A stretch of 64,000 bases of DNA, taken from Schizochytrium sp. CCTCC M209059. Taxonomy: Eukaryota; Sar; Bigyra; Thraustochytrida; Thraustochytriidae. Below, one piece after another: positions 10,678 through 20,366 of the stretch (position 1 is its first letter; the number at the start of each line of letters is the position of its first letter). The notes under the pieces were generated by a model, which saw only the letters and a program-made list of their open reading frames with translations, did no database searches and was not told the origin of the DNA. Both the position numbers and the translations under genes were made by a program. The stretch spans positions 82,001-146,000 of the forward strand of contig KN805385.1 of the NCBI GenBank assembly GCA_000818945.1, given 5' to 3'.

Positions 10678-11229
10678 TGATCTTTGCACAGGCAGACCTG
10701 GCAGCGCCTAGGCTCGCTTTTCTCGTATGAAAAACTAACTGTGTGAGAAAAGTTGACTGTTCAATGTTTGCATGAACACCGATCGACGCATGGGCCTCAC
10801 TGTCACGTCCACCCTAGTAGGCTTCCGAGCGTGTCCAACTCTCTTAGTGCTTGCTCTGCGTCGATCGCACGCAGTCGCCCCATATCCATCGATTTCGGGC
10901 ACGTGGAGCTGACTTGCATCAGCAGCTTGCCTCTCGAAGCTCACGGTATTTTAGCCCTGGCCTTCGAAAGGCAGTCGAGGCCTAGCCTAGGCCCAGGTAT
11001 ACTTACGCAAGTATAGAAGAAGTTCGTGCCCGACGGCGCAAAGCCGCTCGACCTGGGAGGCTCGGACCGGCCGGCGCGCAGGGAAGAGCGCCCGCGGCAT
11101 CGGGCGAGGCGGGGCAAGGCGGCGCTGGCTGGCGCTGGTGCTCGCGCGAGCGCGAGCGCGGGCAGAGGCACTTTGAGGGCGAGACGCACGGGGGCGCAAG
11201 CCAGTTAGCTCACAAGCTTGCAAGCAAGC
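10678..11229. other. Intergenic spacer, GC-rich toward the right
   Basis: No gene was seen. The right 200 bp is very GC-rich and probably carries the promoter and 5' leader of the following membrane-protein gene. Confidence 0.5.
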
Positions 11230-12372
11230 ATGGCCATGGCCGCGGGGACCTTTGCCGGGGCGGCAACCGCAGGGCTCGCAGCCTCGGCCTCGGCAGGATT
11301 CGGAGAGACGCCAATGGCTGTGCCCGCACGCGCAGGTGTTGCAGAACGTGGTCTGGGCGCCGTGCGGCGGTCTATCTTGTTGGGATGGTACTTTTGGACG
11401 CTGCCCTTTCGAATCGGGTGCTCACTCGCGCTCTTGCTATTTATGCGCGTGGTCGCTCAGCCACTGGACTTTGCGCAGGAACAGATGCTTGGCTTTAGCA
11501 TAGTTGCCGTCGAGCGCACGACAAATCGTCTCGTGGACCTGATTCGCCCTCTGTGGCACCGCATCTTTCCCTTTAAAGATCATGACGTTAGTCTGGCGCT
11601 CAAGGACCCCGTCGCTGCCGACGCGCAGGCGCGCATGCAGCACCAGCCACAATACCAACATCAACAGCAACAACAGTTCCAGCAATTTCCCTATCAGCAG
11701 GGCGTACGCCAGCAGCAGACGGCCCCAGCTTTCGCGTCAACGCGCTACGCCGATGAAAGAACGGGTGACCCACGCCAACGATCACAGGATCCCTTCGTGG
11801 CTTCACCGCCACCCTTGCCAGCTACACGACGTGCATCTGAGTATGCCGAAGGTGCAACTTCGTCGCGAGGCCCAGCTGGCGCCGGTGTGCGAAGGCGAGG
11901 GCGCGCACATCAAGCGTCAAACTCGAGTACCTTGAGCGATGACCTGAGCGATGATCTCGTGTCGGAAGACGACTCGGAAGTCTCGGCCAAGCTTCCACCT
12001 GCAGCCGTGCACGCCTCGGCAGCAGAGATTGACAAAGCGGTACTCTTGGCCATCGAAGCGCAGCAGACTCACGTTGTCGTGGAAAAGCTATTCTATATTG
12101 CGGTCTTGCTTATGGCTATTGTCGGGGTCGTGCTCTTCCGGGTTGACTTTACACGCAACTGGTCTGGTCAGAAGATTGCCAATGTGGAGCCTGCAATGGG
12201 GTTCGAGGGTATCTATGGCATTCTGCTTGTGCTTACAATGGCATTTCGTTCGGACTTTCCTTTCAATCTCGGTATTCTTATGCTCGTTGTCTTCTTTGCC
12301 GGTGTTGTCTTTGGCACGATCATCTCTCGGAATGCCTTTGCCAAACCTCTCGAAAAGCAATCGGACGAGTGA
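11230..12372 (+). CDS. Unknown membrane protein with three predicted transmembrane segments
   Basis: The first ATG in frame is 11230, which gives 380 aa. A hydrophobic segment at about residues 49-74 is followed by a soluble, poorly ordered middle (about 125-260) with a Gln-rich patch near 138-163, Pro/Ser stretches and an acidic SDDLSDDLVSEDD run. Hydrophobic segments follow at about 287-304 and 345-366, with a shorter one near 329-340. The C-terminus is charged. I do not recognise the family. The layout (TM, disordered loop, paired C-terminal TMs) would suit an endomembrane or organelle-membrane scaffold, but that is speculation. The frame is continuous, and codon use resembles the neighbouring genes. 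Confidence 0.7.
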   Translation: MAMAAGTFAGAATAGLAASASAGFGETPMAVPARAGVAERGLGAVRRSILLGWYFWTLPFRIGCSLALLLFMRVVAQPLDFAQEQMLGFSIVAVERTTNRLVDLIRPLWHRIFPFKDHDVSLALKDPVAADAQARMQHQPQYQHQQQQQFQQFPYQQGVRQQQTAPAFASTRYADERTGDPRQRSQDPFVASPPPLPATRRASEYAEGATSSRGPAGAGVRRRGRAHQASNSSTLSDDLSDDLVSEDDSEVSAKLPPAAVHASAAEIDKAVLLAIEAQQTHVVVEKLFYIAVLLMAIVGVVLFRVDFTRNWSGQKIANVEPAMGFEGIYGILLVLTMAFRSDFPFNLGILMLVVFFAGVVFGTIISRNAFAKPLEKQSDE

Positions 12373-12479
12373 TCCCAAGCACCTTGGGGTTGCTTCGGCT
12401 CGTCGGTTCCTCCCTCGTCCATTATTTTTAATTGCTTTTTCGGTCGCACATGCCAAATTTAGATGAAAAGATTTAAAAG

Positions 12480-12700
12480 AAGCGGCTGCGACTTTACCAG
12501 AAGACCTCGTGACGTCCAACGAGCAATGATGATCGCAGAACCTGTCGAATAGAATGCATTACAATCTGGTATCTTCTGACGATATTCGTCCAATAACCTC
12601 GCTTGATATGGTGTTTCGAAGGAAAGAAGCCCACTGGAATCCGGAAGAAGCGGCCGAAGCTTTGTGACAAGCCCTCCTGACGTTTACGAGCAAGAATGAC
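12480..12700. repeat. Diverged direct repeat beside a transposase relic
   Basis: Segments at about 12480-12540 and 12643-12700 share GAAGCGGC, a CTC(G/C)TGACGT core and ACGAGCAA(T/G)AATG-like ends, about 160 bp apart. They lie just beyond the 3' end of the transposase-like relic and may be element-derived. Confidence 0.35.
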
Positions 12701-12804
12701 TGTAGGATTCTTTCAATAAAGAGCACTGAACGAATTACAAGTTTTCTTTAGAGCAGTCCAGAGGATAATGTGGTTTCTTTGAGTTTCTGCTGCGGCACCT
12801 ACAT

Positions 12805-13392
12805 CTAAATGACTGACCGCGCAAGGGCCTCAGCGATAGTGTTGGAGAAATGTGGAATGAACGAATCGTTGTCCCGGTGCACAGGATCATAGCACACTTG
12901 CAAAATGCAGCGTTGCATTTGCGGCACCAATAGGTTGGAGTTCTTGGTTTGCGTGAATGCCAAGGTGACGGACGTTCTTCCGTTCTTCCTTGCGTCGTCA
13001 CATATCCGGCAACAAACGAGGCAATTCCGCCGTACAGGAGCCTTGCCTCGTCCTTGGGTTGACTCACGATGGTGCTCTTTATACAAAGTGAAGCGTTGAC
13101 GCAACACTTGGGGAAGAAACTTGCCTCGATACTCTAGCTCATTGGAAGGTGATGGTGTAGATGAGATGTTGGAAACAAATTTGAGATGGGGAAGATTGGT
13201 TCGAACAGGCTGCCATTGGTGGAGCCGAGATTTCTGCACTCTGAGTTTCTCGCACAAATAATTCTGATCCATAGCCGATACCCTCCCAAGAGCGTCGACC
13301 ATGAGGTCATAGAGAAAGATATTAAAAGCCACCTCCTTACGCTGCTTCGACCACTCTTGATACGATTGTGCTGATACAGCGCACCTTTCCAA
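12805..13392 (-). pseudogene. Probable DDE transposase relic (PiggyBac-like C-terminal part)
   Basis: On the minus strand a frame of about 195 codons contains a segment resembling the helical region after the catalytic core of PiggyBac-type transposases (AFNIFLYDLMVDAL) and then a Cys-rich end, RRNCLVCCRIC. A second frame (12735-13067) carries the apparent continuation, PTYWCRKCNAAFCKCAM, which looks like the C-terminal zinc-ribbon of these proteins. The two halves are out of frame, so I infer a frameshift at about 12940-12960. No catalytic Asp block was found upstream, so the element is truncated. The family call is tentative. Confidence 0.38.
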
Positions 13393-14422
13393 TTTTGACA
13401 GCTGACACAGACGAAAAGTATTCTAGATTGCGTATCTCAGGAACGTGATCCAAAGCAGACATTTGGAACTCAATTGTGAGGTGATAATTTGGTCGCCGCT
13501 GAGAACATTGCGCATAGTATTGAAGCCGTCCTGGACCATAACAGGTGTTCGCTTATCGAGTAGGCGAGCGAACTTATCCTGTCAGCATCGTGCTTCTCCA
13601 TGTTGGAATAATCAAGGCTCGTAGCTTCTCGGGTGCGGCAATAACCTCGAATTAAGTTCGCGCATTTCTCACTCAACCCTGATCTTCAGCTTTCGGAACC
13701 TTCTGAAGGAATCATAGATGGCGCGCAAGATGATTTGGATCACGAAAAGCCCTACATCGCTCCCGTTCACACTGAAGCGGGCATCGGAGTCCCGTAAAAT
13801 CTGAGACAGCCACTGCACAAGCAACGTAATGAAGGTTGGCGGGAGAGAAATTTCGAAAGGCAACGAGCCCTTTGGTTTCCCCATCAGCAGGGAGGTTGAG
13901 CGCCTTGCTTGCTCCTTACAGGACCAAACGACTTTCTCTTCTCACCTTGTCGAACAAGCTGCTGCTGGCGGGATTGTAGCGATGGAGACCGAGTTCAGAC
14001 CGCGGCAAGAACCATGGAGGTCTTCATGATACTCTGCGCCACGAATCGAATAATACTCGTATTTCCACGAATTGAAACTATTGAGAGCGCAGACTTCGTC
14101 TACCTTCTCTTCAGCGGAATTATGCGGAAAGTCATTGCTTACGTCGCCGCGTTCATAGTCATTTCACACGTCGTCAAGCAAGACCTCGTCGAGCGTCTTG
14201 TCCATCTACTTTCTTGCCACGACTTCACAGTGCTGCCTGCCTTATCAGCCTCTGTGCATCCAATGTCCTCCGCAAACCATGCGCAACCGCTATCACTCTC
14301 CGCATGCATTCCTCTCGCCCGGACGAGCGCGCCAAGCCATAAAGGTTTGCGGGCTATAGTCTATACCACCGTGATCTTGTTCACTCTTAAAAGCTTGCAA
14401 AAAAAATTGAAAGGAAAAAGTT
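13393..14422. other. Gene-poor spacer, possibly old transposon sequence
   Basis: No supported gene. Several short frames exist on both strands without recognisable motifs. Base composition is less GC-rich than the coding regions nearby. Confidence 0.5.
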
Positions 14423-14431
14423 AAAAAAAAA
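14423..14431 (-). terminator. Pol III terminator of tRNA-Ser copy 1
   Basis: Nine consecutive T on the minus strand begin six bases beyond the tRNA 3' end. Confidence 0.75.
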
Positions 14432-14436
14432 TATCG

Positions 14437-14550
14437 AGGTCGCTACGAGATTCGAACTCGTGAGCCTAACGGCAGCAGATATTTGGATGTACTAGAGCTA
14501 AATACTAGACAAGTTCGAATCTGTCCCCTTAACCACTCGGGCAAACGACC
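14437..14550 (-). tRNA. tRNA-Ser(CGA), with intron (copy 1)
   Basis: The type II tRNA folds by eye. There is a 7-bp acceptor stem (GGTCGTT with AGCGACC), a D arm CCCGAGTGGTTAAGGG, an anticodon loop TTCGAAA giving CGA, a variable arm GCC-GTTA-GGC and a T arm ACGAG-TTCGAAT-CTCGT, which also holds the B box. The 5' exon is 14514-14550, the intron 14481-14513 (33 nt, in the canonical place after position 37) and the 3' exon 14437-14480. The mature length is about 81 nt without CCA. The first anticodon-stem pair is an A-C mismatch. The base in the discriminator position is U, not the G usual for eukaryotic tRNA-Ser. Confidence 0.88.
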
Positions 14551-14903
14551 AATTGTGGGAATACAGCCGGCATTGCCAGCATAAAACATTACAGCACCAA
14601 ATTTCTCACTCTGATCATGGCGACCTGCAGATTTTTGGCGGCAGCGGACTTCTGCGCGAAGGCCACGGGCGCAAGGCTGAGCGTCTCTACCACGAGGTTC
14701 GCTTCGCTGCTACTCCTAGTTGGTCGGAAGGGATCCTTGAAGACTTTGCCTATCGAGGCGCCCAAGATGAAGAAGTCGCGCAAATCAAGATTTGATTATG
14801 ACTCATCTTCCGCCTCATACGTTTCCGAGGTTGTGGTCGGAGTATATTGGATGCTATGTTGTTGAAACGTTCCCGAGATTGACCTAGTAATGTAGATTTT
14901 ATT
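14551..14903. other. Short spacer
   Basis: It holds two overlapping small frames (near 14553-14865) without recognisable motifs or support; no gene called. Confidence 0.45.
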
Positions 14904-15891
14904 TTATTGAAGAAACATGTCGATAGACGAGTTACTAGCGAGATATAATATAGCCCTGGGTGCAATTTCCTGAATATCTTCATTCCCGGAATGGTTGCGC
15001 ATGGCCGCGATGAGCTCTCTCGCGACCTCGATCTCTTGCCCGAGGATCACATGGGTGACACAGCTGGTGAATGCGAGTTTTGCAAGAGCAGAACAGGCAC
15101 ATTCTTGAACATTTCTGCTCTCGGAATGGTTGCGCAGGGCCCCGGCGATCTCCTTGCCGACCTCAAGCTCTTGTCCAGGGATCGTGCCTGCGAAATTGCC
15201 AAGAGCAGCGCATGCACTTTCCTGGACAAAGGCATTCCCGGGATGGTTACGCATGGCCGCAACGATGTGTTTGCCGAGCTCAAACTCTACATGTATGTTG
15301 GAATTAACATTTCCGAAATTACGAAGAGCGTGGCAGGCGATATTCTGAACATCTTCGCTCTTCGGATGGTTGCGAATGGCCACAACGATCTCTTTCCCGG
15401 CCCTGAGCTTTCTCCAGAGGATCACAGAGTCGCGATCATTGGCTGCAAGATTCCAAAGAGCCCCGGAGGCTCTTTCTTTAATGCCTTCGCTCTCGGGATG
15501 GTAGCACAAGGCGGCGACGATCTCCTTGTCCACCTCGAGCTCTTGCCCGAGGATTTACCTGTTGCGATCATTAACTACGGGATTCCAAAGAGCAGAGCAG
15601 GCAAATATTTGAACACCTTCGCTCTCGGGGGTTGCGCATGGCGGCGACCATCTCCTTGCCCACCTCGAGCTCTTGCCCAAGAATCACTCTGCTGCGGTCA
15701 CTGTCACACGTAACAGCGATAACAAATGCACAAGCTGCTGCTTGAAGATCTTCGTGGTCGCAAAACGCTAGAAGCATTTCGATTGTAATACTGCCGAGGT
15801 CATGATCGCTGACGGCAGCGTCTCGTTCTTCACGGAGCTTCTGGAGCTCAGCTTCAAGCTTTTCTTTGTCCCTTTGGAGTCCAGACATCAT
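14904..15891 (-). pseudogene. ARM/HEAT-repeat protein gene, broken by a 2-nt deletion and a stop
   Basis: Reading from the ATG at 15891, a short coiled-coil start (QRDKEKLEAELQKLREERD) leads into armadillo-like repeats of about 42 residues. Recurring signatures include GKEIVAAMRNHPxSE, VQExACxAL and NLA. Near 15630 the repeat lacks two bases compared with its sister units (CAACCC against CAACCATCCC), which shifts the frame. In the downstream frame a TAA lies at 15555-15557. After that the repeats run open to a stop at 14904-14906, where an AATAAA also occurs. Joined conceptually, the product would be about 330 residues. It may be a recent pseudogene or carry sequencing errors. The cellular role is unknown. 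Confidence 0.6.
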
Positions 15892-17781
15892 GGACGCCGT
15901 AAGATCATGGACTCCGTAAGAGTTGCTAACTTCTCAGCGACAGTGCCATGGCTTGCATTCAAGGTTTCAACAAAGAGAGCTCGCGAACGTTTCACAACAG
16001 AACTGGCCTCATGCGACATTCGCTTGATTTTCTTCTTCGCCACAACACTTTTCTGGTTTGCAACTTAATCTCTGCCTCGAGCTTTCGCGCCTTCTGGGTG
16101 CGCTTATAATTAGCGCCACTCTCTGCATAGCGGGCACGCGACGTTCAACGGCGTTTTGCCTGATTGCGCTCTGGCGAGACGATGTGACTTGAGAGCTTGC
16201 GTTTCGCTACCGACTTTGGTGTGAACTTGTCGGTCGCTAGTATCCATTTGCTGGTCTTTTTAATCAGCCATCTCACAAGCAGGTGGTGAAGACATCATTG
16301 TGTCACTAGCTACGACTTGGGTTATATCAGACTTGAGGAATTAATCGTTCGTCTTGCGTGTGTCAAATTCAAGGGAATTGGGGTGGAGATAATGCCAGCG
16401 AAAGCGGCTTCTCGTCGTTGCCCCTAAATGCTCATTCTGCCACAGTCTACTGAAGATCCTATCTTGCGCCTTGCTCTCGCGAAGTGCTGATCCATCCTCT
16501 GCATCAGTCTTCTTCTGACGATTGCTCCTTTACATCTCGAAAGCGGGGAGTAGGCCATGTTTGCGCTGGCACCATTGCAGTGAGCAGGAACATTTCGTAT
16601 TGCTAGGCCATATCACGGCCGACAGATGCTCTACAGGCGCGCCCGACATCAGGCCCACGACGTGGGCACAGCCTATCCACCACCACGGAGTTTGAGCTCG
16701 TCGAACGTCAAAACCGTTGACTGTACACTTGGGACAGCTGGAACATCTCGCAAAGCACCAGCCTGGTCGATGCCCTTTCCAATACGTGACAGTCTCGCCG
16801 CCGCGCAAACCACGCAAGGTCGACTCCGCGCGAAGGAAATGGTCATGCATGCACAAGAATACCAAATCCGCGTCTTCGCAAGACGTATAGACTACTTCTC
16901 TCAAGAGAGGCAGCCTGGTTTGAAAGGAGATAGGTCATTTTCAACGATGCGTATTGTCGATTGCAAGCATGTATGAAGAACAAAAAATGGATCAGACCGT
17001 GTGGAAAGCGAAAAGAAAAGCATTGAACTCTGGCATAATGTAGATCTGCCTGCCTCGTCAAAGTAGTATTCGTTTAAAAATGTGCGAGCCCCTGTACGTT
17101 TGTTGCGTCTTCACACGATGGAGTATAAAGTGGGAAACATGTTGAGAAAATGTAATGCTGTACGGTACCATTCTGAGCGTGAAATTTATAGCATCGAATA
17201 AGTTCTGCAAGCTTCTTCCTGAACAAATGAGACTTTAAGAGGGACAGGGGGCTCATCGCAAGGCGAATCATTGCATGCTAATGAAGTCTTCTCAAATGCT
17301 GATGAAGTCTACTCTTCCTGTGAAGCATACAACATTTGGGCCGAGGTGAACGGCATGCAATTTGAATAACATTTATTTCTGCCAACGAAGTCCTACTTTG
17401 CTTTCTTTTTCTCGAAAGCATGTAAAGGCAGGTGTGAAGGACGGAGATCCCGTCGTTTCTGAGAAAACTTAGGCAACAAGACTAGGCTCGGAATTTACGT
17501 CTGTTGTGATACTCACGTATGCTCAATCTTGGTAAGCCAACATGCATGCAAAGCTGCATATACACGAAGTGGCGTGAGGAAGTCTCCTTCCCTCAACCAT
17601 CGCCGCTCCACCACTAAGCGCGAAACTCGGACAAAAAAGAAACCAGGAATCCATCCATGCGGGTTTCCCTCATACCTTGCAGGTATCTCGTTTCGCTCCC
17701 TACCTCCCTCCCACCTTTCCACCCCCCCTCCAACTCTGCCGCGTCCGCGTCAACCACCACGACTCTGACAGTCTCACGCGC
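15892..17781. other. Gene-poor spacer
   Basis: No gene is supported. The minus-strand frame at 16530-16904 has several Cys and Trp codons and an RPGWCFARCSSCPKC segment that faintly recalls the Cys-rich repeats at 8-9 kb, but the match is too weak to call. The rest is unremarkable and AT-richer than the coding DNA. Confidence 0.45.
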
Positions 17782-17792
17782 AAAAAAGAAAA
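17782..17792 (-). terminator. Pol III terminator of tRNA-Ser copy 2
   Basis: Runs of four and then six T on the minus strand lie just beyond the tRNA 3' end. Confidence 0.65.
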
Positions 17793-17796
17793 CGCG

Positions 17797-17903
17797 AGGT
17801 CGCTACGAGATTCGAACTCGTGAGCCTAACGGCAGCAGATGTTTGGTTGTGCGCAAGCAGCGCCACTTCGAATCTGTCCCCTTAACCACTCGGGCAAACG
17901 ACC
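17797..17903 (-). tRNA. tRNA-Ser(CGA), with intron (copy 2)
   Basis: The exons are identical to copy 1: 5' exon 17867-17903 and 3' exon 17797-17840. The intron is 17841-17866 (26 nt), unrelated in most of its sequence to the other two but ending in the same CCAAA-rich context. The anticodon is CGA, decoding UCG. The discriminator base is U, as in the other copies. Confidence 0.88.
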
Positions 17904-18074
17904 ACTCTCCTCTGCAGCCTCGCACCGCCTCGCCCGCCCAAGGCCTTCCGAAGCTCGGAGCACCCGCCTTCTCCCAAAACAAAAAAAAAAATCACGCGCA
18001 ACAGCAAGCAGAGCAAGGCCGGGTTAGGAGGGAACGCAGGGATGAAAGAAAAGAAGTTAGAAAAAAAAAAAGGC

Positions 18075-18083
18075 AAAAAAAAA
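18075..18083 (-). terminator. Pol III terminator of tRNA-Ser copy 3
   Basis: Nine consecutive T on the minus strand begin a few bases beyond the tRNA 3' end. Confidence 0.75.
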
Positions 18084-18088
18084 TTACG

Positions 18089-18200
18089 AGGTCGCTACGA
18101 GATTCGAACTCGTGAGCCTAACGGCAGCAGATATTTGGAGGCGCTAGTGTAATACCAGTCATCTTCGAATCTGTCCCCTTAACCACTCGGGCAAACGACC
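18089..18200 (-). tRNA. tRNA-Ser(CGA), with intron (copy 3)
   Basis: The exons are identical to copies 1 and 2 (5' exon 18164-18200, 3' exon 18089-18132). The intron is 18133-18163 (31 nt). It lies 265 bp upstream of RPL18A on the opposite strand, so Pol III and Pol II promoters are arranged back to back. Confidence 0.88.
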
Positions 18201-18465
18201 AATTTGCTTCTGGGTGAGAGGGTGACTGCGGCACCTATAACTGTCAGGTACACACCGGGGCGTGCGCAACCCGTGGGCGGCGGCGGTGGGTGGCTGTGCG
18301 CGGTGCAGGGTTAGGGTAGAGGCATTCCGGCGCGGTGTGTTTCCGGCGCAGAGGTCGATCGAGTGGCGGGAGCGGAGGCGAGGGAGGCAGGACCGCGGAG
18401 GGAGGAGCAGCAGAGCAGATTGGTTGAGTGTCGAAGTTGTTGTGCGGAGGTCGCGCGACGAGAGG

Positions 18466-18996
18466 ATGGGGTACAAGCACTACAGCGTGGTGGGCCGCAA
18501 GGCGCCCACGGACTCGGACCCTACGCCGCAGCTCTACAGGATGCAGATCTTCGCGCCCAACAAGGTGACGGCGAAGTCGCGCTTCTGGTATTTCTTGCAC
18601 CAGTACAAGAAGATGAAGAAGACGACGGGCGAGATCCTCTCGGTGAACGAGATCCACGAGAAGAACCCCAACGTCGTCAAGAACTATTCCATCACGCTCC
18701 GCTACAACTCGCGCAGCGGCACGCACAACATGACCAAGGAGTTCCGGGACGTCACTCTGGTTGGCGCGGTGACGCAGCTGTACCAGGAGATGGCTGGCCT
18801 CCACCGCGCTCGTGCCCCGAGCATCCAGATCATCAGCACCGCCATTCTCCCCGCCAAGGACTGCGTCCGCGCTAGCGTCAAGCAGTTCCACGATGGCAAG
18901 ATCAAGTTCCCCATCACCCACCGCCGCCCTCGTGCCGAGTCGCGCCGCTGGAAGAAGACCTTTGCCCCCCACCGCCCGACCACCTTTGTCGGATAA
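18466..18996 (+). CDS. RPL18A: 60S ribosomal protein L18a (eL20)
   Basis: The 176-aa product starts MGYKHYSVVGRK at the ATG at 18466. It shows the family's conserved blocks: LYRMQIFAPN, SRFWYFLHQYKKMKK, GEILSVNEI, YNSRSGTHNMTKEFRD, GAVTQLYQEMAGLHRARA and IQIISTA. The length matches eL20 in other eukaryotes. It is a structural protein of the large ribosomal subunit. The open frame extends upstream of this ATG, but that extension is not conserved in the family, and 18466 gives the canonical start. No intron is seen. The 5' flank is shared with a divergent tRNA gene. Confidence 0.97.
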   Translation: MGYKHYSVVGRKAPTDSDPTPQLYRMQIFAPNKVTAKSRFWYFLHQYKKMKKTTGEILSVNEIHEKNPNVVKNYSITLRYNSRSGTHNMTKEFRDVTLVGAVTQLYQEMAGLHRARAPSIQIISTAILPAKDCVRASVKQFHDGKIKFPITHRRPRAESRRWKKTFAPHRPTTFVG

Positions 18997-19561
18997 GCAT
19001 ATATGGATCGCTTATTGATTGTGGACCTTTTTGGAGAAGCTTTTCGCTTGCTCCGCCCACTCTTCTTTTGTCTAACCCTTGCCGCTTTCATCCGCTCGTC
19101 ATTGGGATGTGACTTGGTCTTCTTTGTGTTGACGCAAGTCGCTCTCGCTGGCGACCAGATGTAGCATGTCTTCTTTCTCCGATGTTGGCGTCCCAGCTAA
19201 CCTCGTTGTTGCTGCTCGAGTCTCAAAAGAAGCGAGTTTTTCCGCCTGCCTCAGTCTCTTTTTTCCCATCATAGCGTCTTAGGATGATTGGCGCAATCTC
19301 CCTTTTCTTTTTCGATTCGTGCTCTTATTCGCACTTTGGTTGTGCTTGTGCACCCGCAAGTTTGTCTTACATCGCAGTGTTCCATCTTGTTTCCAGGGTT
19401 TGCTTGTGAAGCTTCGCATACTTGTAATTTGTATGCAAGGAAGACCTTGTTTGCTGTGAACAGGTCTACTACTTTGTTTACGAAGCCTTGAGTAGGTCTT
19501 CCTTACAATACAATGGGTAGGCCTTGCTTGCAATGATCAAGGCAGAACTAGGCCTTGCGGT
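18997..19561. other. 3' flank of RPL18A
   Basis: Pyrimidine-rich non-coding DNA; no gene seen. Confidence 0.6.
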
Positions 19562-19912
19562 GTTTCTTTGCAATGCTTCTTTGCAATGCTTCTTTGCAAT
19601 GCTTCTTTGCAATGCTTCTTTGCAATGCTTCTTTGCAATGCTTCTTTGCAATGCTTCTTTGCAATGCTTCTTTGCAATGCTTCTTTGCAATGCTTCTTTG
19701 CAATGCTTCTTTGCAATGCTTCTTTGCAATGCTTCTTTGCAATGCTTCTTTGCAATGCTTCTTTGCAATGCTTCTTTGCAATGCTTCTTTGCAATGCTTC
19801 TTTGCAATGCTTCTTTGCAATGCTTCTTTGCAATGCTTCTTTGCAATGCTTCTTTGCAATGCTTCTTTGCAATGCTTCTTTGTAATGCTTCTTTGCAATG
19901 CTTCTTTTCAAT
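19562..19912. repeat. 13-bp minisatellite, 27 copies
   Basis: The unit is G(C/T)TTCTTTGCAAT, repeated for 351 bp (27 x 13) with almost no variation; single changes occur near the right end. Because 13 is not a multiple of three, it reads through open in several frames and creates false ORFs on both strands. It is flanked on both sides by AGGCCT/CCTTG-rich sequence. Confidence 0.95.
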
Positions 19913-20366
19913 GAATAGGCCTACCTTGTTTGTGAAGCCTTGCTTGCCAAGAAAACAAAAAAATCAGAAAAAATAAAATCAAGGGTAGAGTCTGGGGTTT
20001 GAGTTGAGTTTTGCATGGGAGAAAGGTTCACTTCAGCAAGTCCGCCTCTCAAAATGAAGGCATACTATGAGAGATCGACGCAAGAGATTGACAAGAGGAA
20101 TCGGGATGAGTAAAGCCCTCAGTGAATAGTTTGTCCAAAAATTTGGGCGAAAAATAGTCATGTGAAACCAGCGTCGCAGCCACCCGTTGCCAAGGTCTCG
20201 CTCTTTAAAATGAGCCAAGCCTCTTCTGACGTTATTTTTGGGGACGATCGTTTTGTTGAAATGTAAAATGTAATCTTCTAAGTTGCCTTCTTTTTTGCAA
20301 AGGCTCAAATTTGTAAAGGGGATTGGGTGACTGGCGATTGGCCATTTGGCTCATGCAGCAGTTGAC
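19913..20366. other. Intergenic spacer
   Basis: Nothing recognisable; it forms the 3' flank of the VWA gene on the minus strand. Confidence 0.55.

Noticed and set aside
13909..14424. A 171-codon plus-strand frame before the first tRNA gene
   Set aside because: No domain, runs into poly-A next to the tRNA terminator, and lies in decayed DNA.
16530..16904. Possible fourth relic of the Cys-rich CWC unit
   Set aside because: It shares a short RSRPCVVC-like segment in one frame, but no alignable DNA over more than about 20 bp.
19562..19912. CRISPR-like array
   Set aside because: Units are head-to-tail without spacers, in a eukaryotic genome.
19478..19976. Several ORFs of 105-150 codons across the minisatellite
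   Set aside because: Made solely by the 13-bp unit reading open in several frames.
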